Source: Candolleomyces eurysporus
Lineage: Eukaryota > Basidiomycota > Agaricomycetes > Agaricales > Psathyrellaceae
Reading direction: 5' to 3'
Assembly: GCA_027579435.1 (NCBI GenBank)
Contig: JANBPK010000773.1
Span: 124,001 to 188,000, forward strand
DNA length: 64,000 nucleotides
Made by a program: the position numbers and the translations under genes. How positions within the stretch are numbered: position 1 is the stretch's first letter; the number at the start of each line of letters is the position of its first letter. Of this stretch, positions 1 through 12,208 are shown one piece after another. The notes beneath the pieces were generated by a model that was not told the DNA's origin, made no database searches, and saw only the letters and a list, made by a program, of their open reading frames with translations.

Positions 1-480
1 ACTNNTCCTCGCCAGACGCCACCGATTTTCGAAACACTACTGTGATGTTAATGTTCGGACTCCGATGTAGCAATTTGAGTCCTGGTATCACAGCCCAAAC
101 GTTCCCAATCTTCACTGTAGAGCATCTTAAGACTTGAGCGATAAATCAATATGCAATATCGACTACCTAAGTATATGAGCCGATNNAAAAAACCCTGAAT
201 TTGTGGTTGATCCGTGCTGGACTCAACTTCAGCGGAGCTCGAAATGTCGCAGCCACCATCAAAAATGATTTCAACCTCTTAACCATGCCACCGCAAGGGC
301 CTGGGTACGCTCAGCAACGCACTCTTCAAGCAAATGATTCTCTCGATGAGAAACGACGTAAGGTATCGCTACCTATGAGGCTCTTTTCCGAAGACTTCCT
401 CAGACTCTAACACACCTGCTGCATAGATATTGTTATGGCGATTGCCGCCTATCTGATAAAAAAGGGATGATTTTGGCCTT
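1..480. other. gene-free left edge
   Basis: I see no recognisable gene. Short open frames here start at non-ATG codons and lack family features. A few Ns lie at positions 4-5 and 185-186. Confidence 0.4.
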
Positions 481-492
481 TTGGATAATATC

Positions 493-1005
493 ATGGCACA
501 ATTTGATAGCGTCGCCAGAGATGGAAGCTCTGAAGACGCCCAATATTTCCACCGTGCTCAGGTGGCGGCTGTGTTGAGTCTAACCACCCTCTTTCACGCA
601 TTCAAATTGGCCCAGGCGACCTGGCAGCCCACAAAAAATTCGGCCGCTTGTGGTTCCTTGCTGGACAAGTGGCCAACCATTATAGAACGTCTCAGATTGC
701 TCCTATTTCGCTCCTCCAAGACCGTAAACGCAGCAGCATTCGCTAGCCACTGTATCAACCTTTTGGGCTCTCTCCTAACAGAGACCGTCCGCGTGGGGGA
801 AAGTCTTCTGGGGCTTGTCTCATTCACATGCACCATCAACTTTGTCTACCTGCTTCTCTGTCATGCTGAGGTATGTCCTCCGGGAGATTCTGTCATCAAC
901 CCAGCTGTTACCTTCTTTACCGTGCTTGTTCTCTGCTTCGGCGATCCAGAAGATCCTTCCAATCCGACAGGTGTGAATTTCGCCTTGCGTATAGTAGGTA
1001 TATGA
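493..1005 (+). CDS. possible fragment of a helical fungal protein, unidentified
   Basis: An open frame from an ATG at 493 gives about 170 residues, rich in Leu and Ala with predicted helices. The longer frame begins at a TTG, so I moved the start. A GTATGT at about 871 could be a splice donor, so the real exon may end there and the last 45 codons may be intron. The style (helical, with a repeated Trp/Leu pattern) resembles the helical regions of mushroom MYND-finger proteins, but no Cys/His finger follows on this strand, and I cannot show homology with the three MYND-like genes further right. It may be a decayed gene. Function unknown. Confidence 0.25.
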   Translation: MAQFDSVARDGSSEDAQYFHRAQVAAVLSLTTLFHAFKLAQATWQPTKNSAACGSLLDKWPTIIERLRLLLFRSSKTVNAAAFASHCINLLGSLLTETVRVGESLLGLVSFTCTINFVYLLLCHAEVCPPGDSVINPAVTFFTVLVLCFGDPEDPSNPTGVNFALRIVGI

Positions 1006-2104
1006 AATTCACCCTCAACAACTTGATCTCGCTGCGCCTTGGGCACCAACAGAGCCCAATGCAACCAAATATATCCCTCGCTTCAACGTAGACGCCGAAA
1101 CCTTTGGAGGACTAATCGGTTCTGGTTCTCGACTTTGCTGCTCATCAGCTGCCCACAGACCTGTGTTACCATCTACAATCGCAAGGGTGGTACAGGAGGA
1201 TTGACTTCACGGCAAGGAGCCACGTCATTTCTTCTGAGCTTGAGAGCGGACATCTTCAGTGGCTTCAAATTCAGGCAACAGGGGGCGCATCAAGAAAACC
1301 GGCATTTCGCTTCGAAGGTTTTAGCCTGTTGTGTGACCTTTTTGGGGCCAGCCGCCCGCCAAATTTGGCTGAGCTTTTCGCCCAAATCAGCCTTAACTTG
1401 GTAGCCTTGTCGTACGTATGTAAGCCAATATCCCGGTTTGCTGGAAATCTAGGATATGATTCCAAGTCAAGTGGAATAGGGTTCAATTCGTGCGCCGCGG
1501 CCGAAGTAAATTGTTCATCGCCCGATATTGTTTCTTTCTCGAGCGCTCCTCACCACCGGAATCGTCGAGAGAATCCGGATCTACTCCAACCGATAAACAC
1601 TCCGGCGCTCGCGACGATGATCTTAGCATAACAATCAACATCCAGGAAGCTTCCAACAAGTTGAACGGCGCCCTCACTGAGACCTGTCGAAGAGACCGAT
1701 GATGATTCAACCATAATTTCGAATCGACGTTTGTAGGTATCGGCGTCTTGAAACTTCTCTAAAACGCGCGTGTGAGTACAAACGCGGTTGTGCCTACACA
1801 TGAAGCTTATTTCAGGTCGCGTGTCTGGTTATGCGATATTCTCTGTATACTCTCTGGGCGCGTATGTTTGTATGGACTGTTGCACAACTTCATTCGTCCG
1901 TTCTTAGCGTAGTCAATAAAAACTACTTGATGAACTAAGCCTTTCGGACTGGTGCTGGTATCACATTCAGGTGGGTCGACTAATGGTACATACACGTCAA
2001 AGATCCGGCAATAAAACAGACAGTATCAGTACAGAATCGAAGCAAGAATAAATTATAGAGTTCGAATGCAAGCGTCTCAATCAGCAAAACATCACACAAC
2101 TAAA
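1006..2104. other. gene-free stretch
   Basis: Only short, mutually overlapping open frames on both strands, mostly from non-ATG starts. I see no domain, RNA gene or repeat. It includes the 3' flank of the F-box gene that ends at 2105. Confidence 0.35.
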
Positions 2105-4039
2105 TCATACTACATATCCCAAACCAACTCTCAGCTTTTGCAACGCGTCAACAGATTCTTCGGGTACCAACAAGCCATTCCCCTCCGCCCCAAATTGTAG
2201 TTGAGCATGACCCCTCGGTGGTGGTGGAGTCGATACTTGGACAAACCGAATAGCATTGGACCCCAGTGACCTCCACTTCAAATATCCTTTTAGCGCGACA
2301 AACCCACCCCCAACGAACGCCTCGGATGCCGAAAAGTGCAAGGTGTGTAGATTTGGGAGAATTGGCAAAAGGTGGGGGAGTGTGTTGGAGGCCGAATCGG
2401 ATTGAGGGAGAAGGCTAGACTCCGGACCTGGAGAACAGCAGCGGGAAGGGGGAGAAGCAGCGGTGGAAGAGGTCGGCGGCAATTCGCGTTGCAATTGGGG
2501 AAGGAGTCGTTTAGCCATCACACCTGTGAGGTTGACCAATCTCTCCAGATGACTAGCCTCAGAGAGGACTTTGATTAGAGAAGGCGGGGCTGAGGGTAGG
2601 TGAAGCTCGAGTTGGGTCAATGAAGTGAAGGCTGCGGATCCCAAGTTGAGGAACGACGATAGGATCGTTTCCCACAACGGAGCAGTAAAACCTGAATACG
2701 GGCCTGGCTGCGGAAGGGCGGATCGATTCGAAGGTGAGAGGTGAAGTTCGAGCTTCAATGAAGGTGTCCCATCCGAAATACAAATCACCCCTTCATTCCC
2801 TTTCACCGAAAGGAACGAGCCCAGGCCCATCTTCGACGCAACTTCCACTCGACTTGCAAACGTCTTCAAAACAGCATCCACTACCGGACCCTCCTGCTCC
2901 ACATCTGAACATACAATCGACAGTGAAACGAAATCCGGAAACTCGAGTCGTTGAAGCACAGCTCCGACAGCCTCAACGCTGCCCTCCAACGTCAATTCTT
3001 GGAGCGAAGACAACTCGACCGGTGAAGAAACCTGCGAGCTCTTGGAGCGCTTCTGCCTCCTAGGAGTCGAGATCGCACCATCCTTCAACACCAACTGCTC
3101 GAGACGTGGCATACCCGATAGGTACCCAAGCCAACGTTCAGCCGTTGGAGCAACACCCTGTGCATTAACCTGGGACACCGTCAATGCCTTCAAGTTCTCC
3201 CTCAAACCGACAGCCAGGATCTCCGGACACGGTAAACACCCCCTCAGCGAAATCTTCTCCAAACGCGGTGCGTGTCCACAAAATATATTCCTGGGTAGCT
3301 GGGGAGAGGCTGTAGCCGATGCGAGAACCGTAGGCTTGAATGCGATGGAAAGGGTCTCCAACTCCTCCGCCGGCTGGTCCACGACGCAACTCGATAAAGT
3401 CTCCCATCCTCTCTCGTCTACGAACACCCGATACGTCTTGATCCTGTCCAGATACTCCAGTTCGAGGCCTACGAGCTCGGGGTCTCGCGCTCGCGACACC
3501 GGAGTGGCATTGATATGGTGAAGGTAAGAGGGCCGACGATTGTATTGGTGGTGGAGGCTGCCGATGTTGATGGGTAATGGGTCGGATCTTCGGAACAGCT
3601 CCCTGAACCACTGCTTACGCTTCCAAAGAGGTTTCATAGAAGCGGCAACAGCGGCACCAGCGCCACTACCGTTCTCGATTACGGAGCCATGATCTAGCTC
3701 CGATTCGAGGAGGTGGAGCCATAGTGAAGGGAGGGAGAGGGAGAGGGTACGCCAGACCGAGTTGACGTGAGAAAGGGATAGAATAGTCGCCTTGGTCAGG
3801 AGCCTACTCTCGGATGCGGACGAAGAGTCGCTGTAGGTAGAAGACGACGACGATGAGAAGGGTTCATGCTCGTATTCGTCAAACGCAGCGTCGAGGAGGA
3901 TAGCTGCTAGAGCGCTTTTAGGAAGTTGCGATATCGATGAGCCTGCATCCTTCGCGTCAGGAATATCTGCTCTGTGCTTCTTCAAGTGCGAACTTCGGAG
4001 TGGGGATGCGGTGGTGATGGTTTCGACGGCGACTGGCAT
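2105..4039 (-). CDS. F-box protein with leucine-rich C-terminal half
   Basis: One uninterrupted frame of about 644 residues. The frame opens upstream at a TTG; the first ATG, four codons later at 4039, is taken as the start. Near residue 38 begins an F-box-like segment (Gln-Leu-Pro-Lys then a hydrophobic helix), broken by a serine-rich acidic insert and resumed at 'LSHVNSVWRTLSLSLPSLWL', the usual F-box end in mushrooms. The rest has irregular leucine-rich repeats (for example 'LEQLVLKDG', 'LSSLQELTLEGSV', 'FTSLTQLELHLPS'). F-box proteins are substrate adaptors of SCF ubiquitin ligases; the substrate here is unknown. A proline/serine-rich loop lies near residues 540-570. Intronless, unlike most neighbours. 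Family call firm, function inferred from family only. Confidence 0.75.
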   Translation of the reverse strand: MPVAVETITTASPLRSSHLKKHRADIPDAKDAGSSISQLPKSALAAILLDAAFDEYEHEPFSSSSSSTYSDSSSASESRLLTKATILSLSHVNSVWRTLSLSLPSLWLHLLESELDHGSVIENGSGAGAAVAASMKPLWKRKQWFRELFRRSDPLPINIGSLHHQYNRRPSYLHHINATPVSRARDPELVGLELEYLDRIKTYRVFVDERGWETLSSCVVDQPAEELETLSIAFKPTVLASATASPQLPRNIFCGHAPRLEKISLRGCLPCPEILAVGLRENLKALTVSQVNAQGVAPTAERWLGYLSGMPRLEQLVLKDGAISTPRRQKRSKSSQVSSPVELSSLQELTLEGSVEAVGAVLQRLEFPDFVSLSIVCSDVEQEGPVVDAVLKTFASRVEVASKMGLGSFLSVKGNEGVICISDGTPSLKLELHLSPSNRSALPQPGPYSGFTAPLWETILSSFLNLGSAAFTSLTQLELHLPSAPPSLIKVLSEASHLERLVNLTGVMAKRLLPQLQRELPPTSSTAASPPSRCCSPGPESSLLPQSDSASNTLPHLLPILPNLHTLHFSASEAFVGGGFVALKGYLKWRSLGSNAIRFVQVSTPPPPRGHAQLQFGAEGNGLLVPEESVDALQKLRVGLGYVV

Positions 4040-4944
4040 AATGGTTGGCAACTTCCTGCTGGGCTGGGCTAGGCTTGGAGGCAGAACCGAAAGCGGTAGG
4101 GGAGAAGGCGAATGTAAGGGGGCGAGAGAGGAGATTGATTGCGTTCAAGACCACTGGGTAAGCCGTCCGCTTTTAAACCCGTCTTCGGTGCGAATATGTC
4201 GACGGTCACCGCCACTGGTCTAGGACCGAGTTATGTAGGACCTCGACAAGACGCCAGATTGAATGCGGGGAGCCCTTTAATCATGGGGTCTATATGGTGT
4301 CCAGGGTATCACGAGGATCGAAAAGTGATCTCGTGAACGGAGGCATCCCGGTTTAGGTGTGTGCACTCCAAGGAGATGTGATAGGCAATCGGCGTTGGCT
4401 CTGTAGGCTAAGGCTGTAGCCGTTGGCCTGCGCACTACGTCGAGTAACCCGAAAAAGAAGAAGGGGCGATTGAACGTTAATACCTGTTGGGATATGTCTA
4501 GAACTACTCTGTACGCAGCACAGACAGTAGGGAAATGGTTGAGACGGTTATCACATGCAGGGTCTGCCCTCACGGGCATGTCGTCATGCTTGGGTTCGAC
4601 TTCCTTCTTTTCTCTGAAGCAGTACTCTGCTCCTCCGAAGGATCATAGAGCATAAGGGATGGCTGGCAGCAAGCTGGCAGGTTGCGACGTGGTGGTTCGG
4701 AACAAAAGGTATTTTCCCACCATCCGAAGCCGGTTATCTCGCTCAAACTCTGCCCCGCTCAGGCTACACATCTGCCGACCTCTTCATCCATGTGTACCGG
4801 GAAAGCTCAATACATGATACACTACATATTACATCCATGATTCCGATGCATGATCAGTCTACAGCGGTCATTTATCCAAAGTAAGTTTGAAGTAGTTCTC
4901 GACGGTGATTAACATCAGCGGAATGCAGACTCGGACGCCCAAGG
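4040..4944. other. intergenic region
   Basis: No convincing gene. It holds the upstream region of the F-box gene (right of 4039) and the 3' flank of the farnesyltransferase gene. The open frames are short and lack family features. Confidence 0.4.
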
Positions 4945-6676
4945 CTATAGCCCGTAAGCCCATTTCGCGATACCCTCGGTATGCGTCATAGTCAGGTTCG
5001 TAATCGGGTGTGTTGCGTTCAACCTGTTATCTTTCCCACCCACAATATGGGCATAGCTGGAAGCACGAGCAGTGTCTTCGTCCCATGAAAGCATAGCAGC
5101 GTAAGCTTCACGTCGCAGGGCTATGGGAGGAATCAGCTAATGGCTACGAAAAAGAAGAAAAGTAACAAACCGGCGTTGAGGTCTTTGTCTTCCGGGCTGA
5201 TTCCCAAGTCTATCTTTCGCTCGTTGAAGGGATTCCAGGCTTCTGACAACTTCTTGCATTTGGACGTGGAGGGGAAAACGTGGTGCTGAGCGACGGAGAG
5301 ACCGGACAGGCAGTAGAGTGTATGATATACATCAGGGCCCCTGGGAGCTTATAAGCGCGGCGACACAGTCGACGAGAACGGTACTCACTTTGGCGGCTTA
5401 TCCCTCAATCCACCGCCCGGAGCCTGCCCAGCAAGTAGAAGATACTCTTGCAACGCCTTGGAATTGAACAGTTCATCGTCGATGTCAACCCAATCTCCGC
5501 CCCCGATCTTGAGCCCTTTGAGAGCCTCTTCTTCCTGGTCAATGACCTCCTCGCTCACACTCTTCGCGTTCTCCAGCCCACCAACGCCCAAAGCCTCCAA
5601 CAAACCGAAAGCACCACCGCACCACCACGAGTAGCACCCATCGACAAGCTTATTCGTCCTGCCTCTGAAGCCACCAAGCTCCGATTCTGTACCCTGCATC
5701 AGCACCAACCACCTCAACAACGCTTTCAAGTCGATCGAAGGCTTGGGGGCCTCGGGAGGTAAGAGCTTGATGTAAGGTTGCAAAAGCACCCAGCTCGCTA
5801 CAGCGCAGAACGTATACCCTCCATGGGCTTCGCCAAGTGCCGGACGAGGGCTGCCTTCCAAGACCTTTTCCGGATGGTGTGGGTCATAAGACGGGAACGA
5901 CGCGCTGGAGAAACCGCCTTCGTATGTCTGGCACGAAGCGATGAATTCGGGCGTCCCAGCAATAAGTTCCGGAGTAAGGATATCAAGTAGGGTGGCTACG
6001 ACCAAGAGGCAGTAGATACCGCGTACGTCGACTTCGGAGTGGTGTGCAACAAGGAAAGATCCGTCTTTCTGTTTGACTGACAAGAAGAAGTCGTATATCG
6101 CTTTCCTGTTGGACGTTGAGTTTCGAGTAATGAAAGCGAGCTGAGGACTCACCTATCAATTTCCTCCCATCCACCACCTTCCCCTGGTCTTCCTATGATC
6201 GCCAAGGCACAGACCGATGCGTAGGTTGTGAGCAAGTGGGCGGCTTGGCCTGGTCCACCCGAAAATCCTCCGGCAGGATGCTGGCATGCCAATATCTTGT
6301 CAATGGCCCTGGCAATTGCATGTCAACAACGAATCCGGCGTCAAGGAGATCGCACGCACCTCTGGCGGTTATCCGGATCCAAAACGACGCCCATGCAACT
6401 AAACCCCTGCAGGATCCAGAACAAGAGCCAAGGCTGGCTGGCGTCTTGACCGATATAGCGTGCGTTCAGACCTTTGATGAGATGCTTGACCAGGAATTGC
6501 ATGTGAACCGACTTGTTCAAGGCGTATGGCGATTGCGCTGTGGTATCGGAGCTGGGGAGATGGCTGAGCAGAATCTCCTCTGTCTCGTGCTGCACGTTAG
6601 ATGTTGGCGTCGGATAGTTATCAAACGGCGTCAGCTTGGGTAGCGTCGTGGTCTCCTTCTGTTCTTCCACTGCCAT
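4945..6676 (-). CDS. RAM1: protein farnesyltransferase subunit beta
   Basis: Catalytic beta subunit of the enzyme that attaches farnesyl to CaaX proteins such as Ras and basidiomycete lipopeptide pheromones; it pairs with an alpha subunit not seen here. Five exons: 6676-6360, 6308-6153, 6105-5389, 5340-5171 and 5120-4945. All four introns begin with GT and end with AG, and the joined reading frame is 1536 bases (511 residues), which supports the model. Family signatures include 'HPAGGFSGGPGQ', 'GEAHGGYTFCAVASW', 'GFRGRTNKLVDGCYSWW' and 'DVYHTLYCLSGLS'. The three zinc ligands are present: Asp near 313 and Cys near 315 (VDGC) and His near 403 (DVYH). The GFRGR/VDGC form fits farnesyltransferase better than geranylgeranyltransferase. 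A Glu-rich loop near 350-380 is an insertion relative to yeast. The start is the ATG at 6676. Confidence 0.93.
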
Positions 6677-7166
6677 TATATCCTACGGTCAGCGTTCAGC
6701 GTTCTGTTGCAGTAGTATGGGTGTGTGTTGTCCCTGTGCTAGTATCAGTGCGATGAAAGGCCGATCCCAAGGTTGACATACCAGATATCTAGCGTCTCCG
6801 GAGGACGATTTTCTCCCAAACTTGACGCGGTAACGTCGTGGTCGATATGAAGGCTGGTAGAAAGACAATAAAGCTCTCCATGAAACAATTATGGACCAGA
6901 ACAAAAGTATGTGTCCAGATTTGTTTTGGCCAAGGTTGATAAGATAAGATCGTTAAGTACCCTAGATCAGGAAAGAAAGCCCCTATTATGCAACTCCGCT
7001 TAGGAAGCATAACGCGAAAGAGACAGAAAAGAGGAAGTAGGGTCAGCTCTCGATATTCAGGACGCAAATTCACCAGGAATCAGATATCTGTTCGGGTTTT
7101 CCCAATTCGCATCTTCAAGGCCTCAGGCGACTGGCAAATATATTGGCATCCTATGTTACTATGTAC
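6677..7166. other. intergenic region between RAM1 and MYND-like gene A
   Basis: Upstream region of the farnesyltransferase gene and 3' flank of MYND-like gene A. The open frames here overlap in several frames and show no domain. Confidence 0.4.
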
Positions 7167-9377
7167 CTAGAGGCCTTGTGTTTGAGGCGCGAGTTTACGC
7201 ACATTTCGCCCTGCGGGACAATTGTATTTCAGCCCCAAGTGGCTGATACCATTCAGAATAGTGGCCTTTTTAGTGCCATCATCCCCCACGGATACTCGAA
7301 GGCGCGTGACGACCCACAAGAATTCATCGGCGAAAGCGAGAATACCTTCCACAATGCGCACGTCCGGATTCGCTTCGAAGTCCTGCATCATTGCTCGAAA
7401 TCGAGATTGGCCAATGCCGAGGACCTTTGCACGTGAGCCAGCGGGATCGAGGTAATTCGGGACGGGGTATAAGGAGAAAAAGTCGCCTGGGATGAGATTC
7501 CAAGGTCCATTAGCTAAGTCGAAGGAAACGATTAGCTTAGAAGGCGAGATGTGGGAATATTTCTCCTTGCGTTCCAATTCTATCTGCTCACGACTACTTT
7601 CATAGAGGTCTAACAGCAGAGAAAACTGGAATAATCTCGTCGATGCGGGAAGCCAGGCGAAGTTGAATTTTCGTTCTACGTCAACAAGTCAGCACTGTGG
7701 TACAACAACCGAATACCGAGTCGGCCGACTTACTGCGGTATTCCTTACCGAGTGTTGCGCAGTCGTATCGATGGGAAGATTTCCAGTCCACCCGCTGGCA
7801 GGACTCGGAGCAATACATGGCTGAATGGCAATAGCTGCATGTCCGTGGTCTACCGGTGCCGTCTTGTCTGTCTCCATGCATATTGTCATGCTGATGCGGC
7901 GTATTGTTAATTCTTGCTATTCGTTTCAAGGTAGACTGGAGTAACCTACCAGCATGTTATCACACACAAACGGGCCACCTGTCTCCTCGAAGCATCGCAG
8001 CAACTCAGCTTTCGCCCGAGGACACCCTTGAAGCACCTTCCACAGCCTTCTGGTTGGGGAATCCTCCCCCCTTTGCGACAGTCTTTCTTCCTGTTGTGGA
8101 TAGATAGATGCAGTTTCTTGTAAAAGTATGCGGAGCACGGAGGGATAGCACGAGTAGGACATAAGTCGCGTCGCAAGATCCTTGGTAACTTTGTCCCAAG
8201 TGTCCGATTTTAAATCGTCCTTGATAACCTTGCTTGGGGCATATAATACCGCATCCAGGAAGAAGGGCAAGATTCCTCCACGAACCATTTGGCAAGTGCC
8301 GTCAATCGGAGAGACGCCGGACTTTTCAATCCACTCCCAAATCTGTAGGCTGATAATCCCCATGGAACGGAGGTAGGTTTCCCTCGAGTCCACGCCATTG
8401 GTCTTTGCGAGACTCCTTGTGACGACAATAAGTCCCGACACGAAAACTTCGATAAACGGGAATTTGGGTAGAACTGAAAGAAGGATAGGATCGCCGAGCT
8501 TGATAAACTCATTGAAAATAAGGACGAGGCGCGTGTAGTTGCCAACAAGGATGCGAGGATCCCACTCGTTGTGTTCACTGGCCAACTTCATTCGTCCGGC
8601 ACGTGCCAAGGCCACCACTACAAATCGCTTGGCTGCACGATATCCAAACCCTCCCTCCGAGAACCTATCCAGCAACAACCTTTTCGCATCCTCTANCCCC
8701 CCGGGTATACTCGTGGAATATGTCGCAGATTGTGCAACTATGGCACTCGGTTTTGGGGTCAGACCCGACCATGAAGAAGGGAAGTCGCGTGTGCTTGTCT
8801 ATCCACGCCCAGACTATGGCAACAATCTTTGCAGCGGTTGGAGAAGCTTGCATAGCTGCTTTAATGACCAGCCGGTGGCGCAGCAGACTCAAGAAGAGGT
8901 TCGCCGAGTCAGAAACGCATCTGTGGACCTTCTGCTCTGCGTCGTCAGAGTCCTCGATAGCTTGACGAAGACAAAGAAGCATCCACGAGAAGTATCCTTC
9001 GATTTTGTCAAGAAAGAGATCGACCATCGGTTCTGAATTTGGGGGCTGTTCCTTCGTAATCTTGGGGTTGCACAGTATGACCATAACCGCTTTGAGGTAG
9101 ACTTGGACCAGGTCATGGTCAACCACGGTGAGCCATCGTTGTGATCTGAGCCGCTCCAGCGAGAGAAAATGGAGGATTGCTCCAACTGATTCCAAGTCAT
9201 GGGTTCCGGGCCACTGTTGATTATCCCTAATGACCTGTTGCAGATGGGTGCGGGAGCCTTGCTTTACGTGGCCCAGCAACTGAGTAGTATGCACGCTGGT
9301 GAGATACCTAGTTTCATTTCCTTGGAGCGAATGAAACTCACATTTTCAAGATCCCGCTCAGGTCTTCTTTTGTGCAT
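7167..9377 (-). CDS. MYND-like zinc-finger protein, copy A
   Basis: Exons 9377-9342, 9279-7950, 7890-7734 and 7675-7167; about 676 residues once the single N at 8697 is dropped. The N, before six Cs, shifts the frame by one. Layout: a long helical N-terminal region of about 450 residues ('LDKIEGYFSWMLLCLRQ', 'AIKAAMQ'-type motifs), then a MYND-type finger ('CSYCHSAMYCSESCQRVDW' followed by His-x3-Cys), then a C-terminal domain of about 170 residues ('LIVSFDLANGPW', 'YLDPAGSRAKVLGIGQ'). The usual first Cys pair of a MYND finger is replaced by Cys-Asp-Asn-x2-His, split by intron 2. Exon phases match copies B and C, so this is a tandem family. MYND fingers bind proteins; partner and role here are unknown. 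The ATG at 9377 aligns with the ATG of copy C. Confidence 0.8.
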
Positions 9378-9724
9378 GACTCCGAGATAATGGTCCAACG
9401 ACTCAAAGAGACCGAACGAAAGCGGAATACGAACAGGGCGCGTTGTTGAAGAATTTTGATTAAAGCCAAACAAAGATATATAACTCAAAACACGCTGTTG
9501 ACCATTGAAATTTCAGAAATCCTAGCTCTCCAATCGACCATAGACGAAATTCAGCCCCGACGACTGTCTCGGATTTTGGATCCATTACTTATCGGCTTGA
9601 GAAAAGTCTGAAGAAAACGATTTATTCCCTGCCTGAGCTCTCTGAATCAGCCTTCCGGATGGTCGGAGTAATTTTGGAGCCCGCTTTTTAGGGGAAGTAT
9701 TCGATAATTCATATCAGTACATAT
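9378..9724. other. intergenic region between MYND-like genes A and B
   Basis: About 350 bases of promoter and terminator sequence between two genes on the same strand. The reading frame of gene A continues upstream to about 9488 but contains no earlier ATG. Confidence 0.4.
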
Positions 9725-11909
9725 TTAAGAAATGCCCTGACCATCCTCTCCGCAAGGTGGCCCTGTGTACTCGAAGCCAAGGTAGCTGGCTCCACCAAGA
9801 ACGCAAGCTCGCGTAGAGTCTTCCACCCCATCCTCATCCACGAACGTACGAACACGCACGACAACCCACAGGTACAGATCTCCAAGTTTGAAGATTCCTT
9901 CGACAATGCGGATGTCCGCCTGGGTCCTAAACTCGTCGACCATCATTTCGAGCCGCCTCCTTCCTATACCTCCTAAGGCCTTCGATCGTGGCCCTCTGGC
10001 GTCAAGGTATTCGGTGACAGTGTATAGACCCGCCAGTGCGGATGGATAGTTGATGGAGTCGAACGACACAACCAGTTCCTGTAGAGGGATGTCAGGATGC
10101 TGACGATGTCGAGCAGCCCCGATATCAGTGGCATTCCACCGGTACCAGCTTTCGAGGGTAAAAAAATGAAACAGCCGTGTCGACGCTTTGAACCAGTTTC
10201 GATTGAGCCTCCGACCTAGGCGACACACGGCCAAGTAAGCGAAAGGGTTATGAGACTGTTAGAGTCTTCTTACCTTGGTATTCCAGCGAGAGCTGCGGGC
10301 AGTCGAATCGATGACAGGCGCTCCAATCTACGGATTGGCACCTCTCCGAGCAGTACATCACAGAGTGGCACCTGGAGCACGTTCGAAGACCGTCGGACGA
10401 TTGTCCTTCCCCCGACCCTGATACCTCATGATGCTGCGTTTGAGGGTCAAAAGTGCTGAAGAGATTAGGGAACTTTGATTAGAACGTACCAAAAAATTAT
10501 CGCACACGGCCGGTTCTCCAGCTCTCTCGAGCTCAGAGAGCAGTCGGAGTCCGGGGGGATTTCCGAAGTCTTTCCAGAGGAGACATAACGGATCATCAGC
10601 TCTCCGACTCTCAAGCATCTTCAATCGCGATTCGTCGATTTTCGACAACTCCTCTGCCAGGGTTTTGACGATGGATGGGTACGCGTTGTATCGGAAAATG
10701 TGCATGATCGCATCGCAAAGTTGTCCGCAGGCCCGGAGCTGTTCGCGGTCGCATAGCCGAGGAGCGTGAGTTACCACGTCCAAGCATAAGGAGACCACGC
10801 CACCCCGAAGGAGTTGACAGATTCCATCATAAGCCGGTAGACCCGGAGTTTCCGTCCAGTGCAGCAACTTGAGAACCAGCTCGAAAATGGGGAATCCTCC
10901 GAATCGCGGCGTCAGCCACACGCGACTACTGATTGCAGAAAGTCCCGCAGTAAGCCGCCGAATAAAAGGAAACTTGCTGAGCGCCGAAAGGAGGATCGGA
11001 TCCCCGAGCTCGATGAAACCTTGAAAGATCTCCATAAGCTGGCGATAATTGTACGCAATCGCGCGGAGGCTCTCCGAGTCCTGCAGGGCCTTGCACTTCT
11101 TCTTCAATCCCTCCGCGCGCCCCATCCCAACGAGCACAAAACACTCTGCTGCAGCCTCTCCAAGCCCATCCCCCGCCAACTGTTCGAGTACTTGCATCTT
11201 CCCTTCCTCCGTTGAGGTATAGCTGTGGAACATCTGAATACAGAGACACCCCTGCCCTTCGGACGTCTCCGTCTCCCTGGAGATCACAGAGAGAGGAAGC
11301 TTCGCCCCCGGATCCGTCCACATCCAAACCAGCGCGACAAACCGCGCTACGATGGGAGACGCTTGCATAGCCGCCCGGAGCCTCCCGCAGACATGGATGT
11401 ACATCATGAAAAGGCCCNCAAACTGGATGACGAGGCCGTGCGTATGGCANTCGAGGTTCTCGCAACGGTAGACACTCCCGACCTGCAGCAAACAGAGCGT
11501 CATCCAAGAGAAAAGGGTGTCCACATTGTCGATGATGAAGTCCACACCGGGATCTCGTGGGTCGCCAGGACGGATCTCGTCGAAAGGTAGGGCTCGAGAC
11601 AGCACGGGCATGCACGCTGAAGTGAGGTCGATGTCGTGCCGCGAAAGCTGCTTCTCCGGGGGAAGTTTGTCCACAGAGAAAATTGATATCAGAGNCTCTA
11701 AAATNTCGACATTGTGGTCTTCTTGAGGCCAATNATCGCGAAGCCTGCGCACATGGGTNATTGAGCCCCGGCGTATGTNGCTCAGCANCTTGAAAAACCC
11801 TTGAGCTCCCCGAAANAGGNNTNNGNNNNNGNTGAATANNAGGACGTACCGCTTCTAGCTTTCTGTTAGGCGCGGCCTTGACCGTTGGACTGANANTTTC
11901 GNCGACCAT
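9725..11909 (-). CDS. MYND-like zinc-finger protein, copy B
   Basis: Exons 11909-11850, 11788-10490, 10433-10274 and 10215-9725 join to 2010 bases (669 residues). The intron positions and phases equal those of copies A and C. The finger reads 'CSRCHSVMYCSERCQSVDW' and then a conserved His and Cys; the first zinc pair is again Cys-Asp-Asn-x2-His across an intron. The helical N-terminal part carries 'VDTLFSWMTLCLLQVG' and 'DGICQLLRGGVVSL', matching copy C ('DGICQLVRGGFFSI'). The C-terminal domain has 'LVVSFDS' and 'YLDARGPRSKALGGIG'. The first exon and intron 1 contain several Ns (11.7-11.9 kb), so the start at 11909 and the first 40 residues are provisional. Function unknown beyond the family. 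Confidence 0.77.
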
Positions 11910-12208
11910 NGAGAACAGCGAAAAAAAGGTGGCAGAAGACGAAGGAGCAGANGCGTCGATCCTGCCAATTTAATGATGCACCAAATACAAGTACACATAG
12001 ATATGATGGACATGGGGTATACTAAGGACGGGGACNGCGCAGTCAGATAGCAGTGTTTAATGAAAATAGATACGACACCTAGAGTACAAGGAAGCGAGCG
12101 AAAAGCTAGTTGTATGTCCGTTGATTTATGGAGGATAGAATAAACTAGAGTGACCACTTATCCCAGGNAGCGAAAGACGGATGAAGAGANGAAGCTCCTG
12201 GCTCGTCT

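Noticed and set aside
9378..9488. Extension of MYND-like gene A upstream to 9488
   Set aside because: The frame opens with TTG and has no ATG before 9377. The ATG at 9377 aligns with that of copy C.
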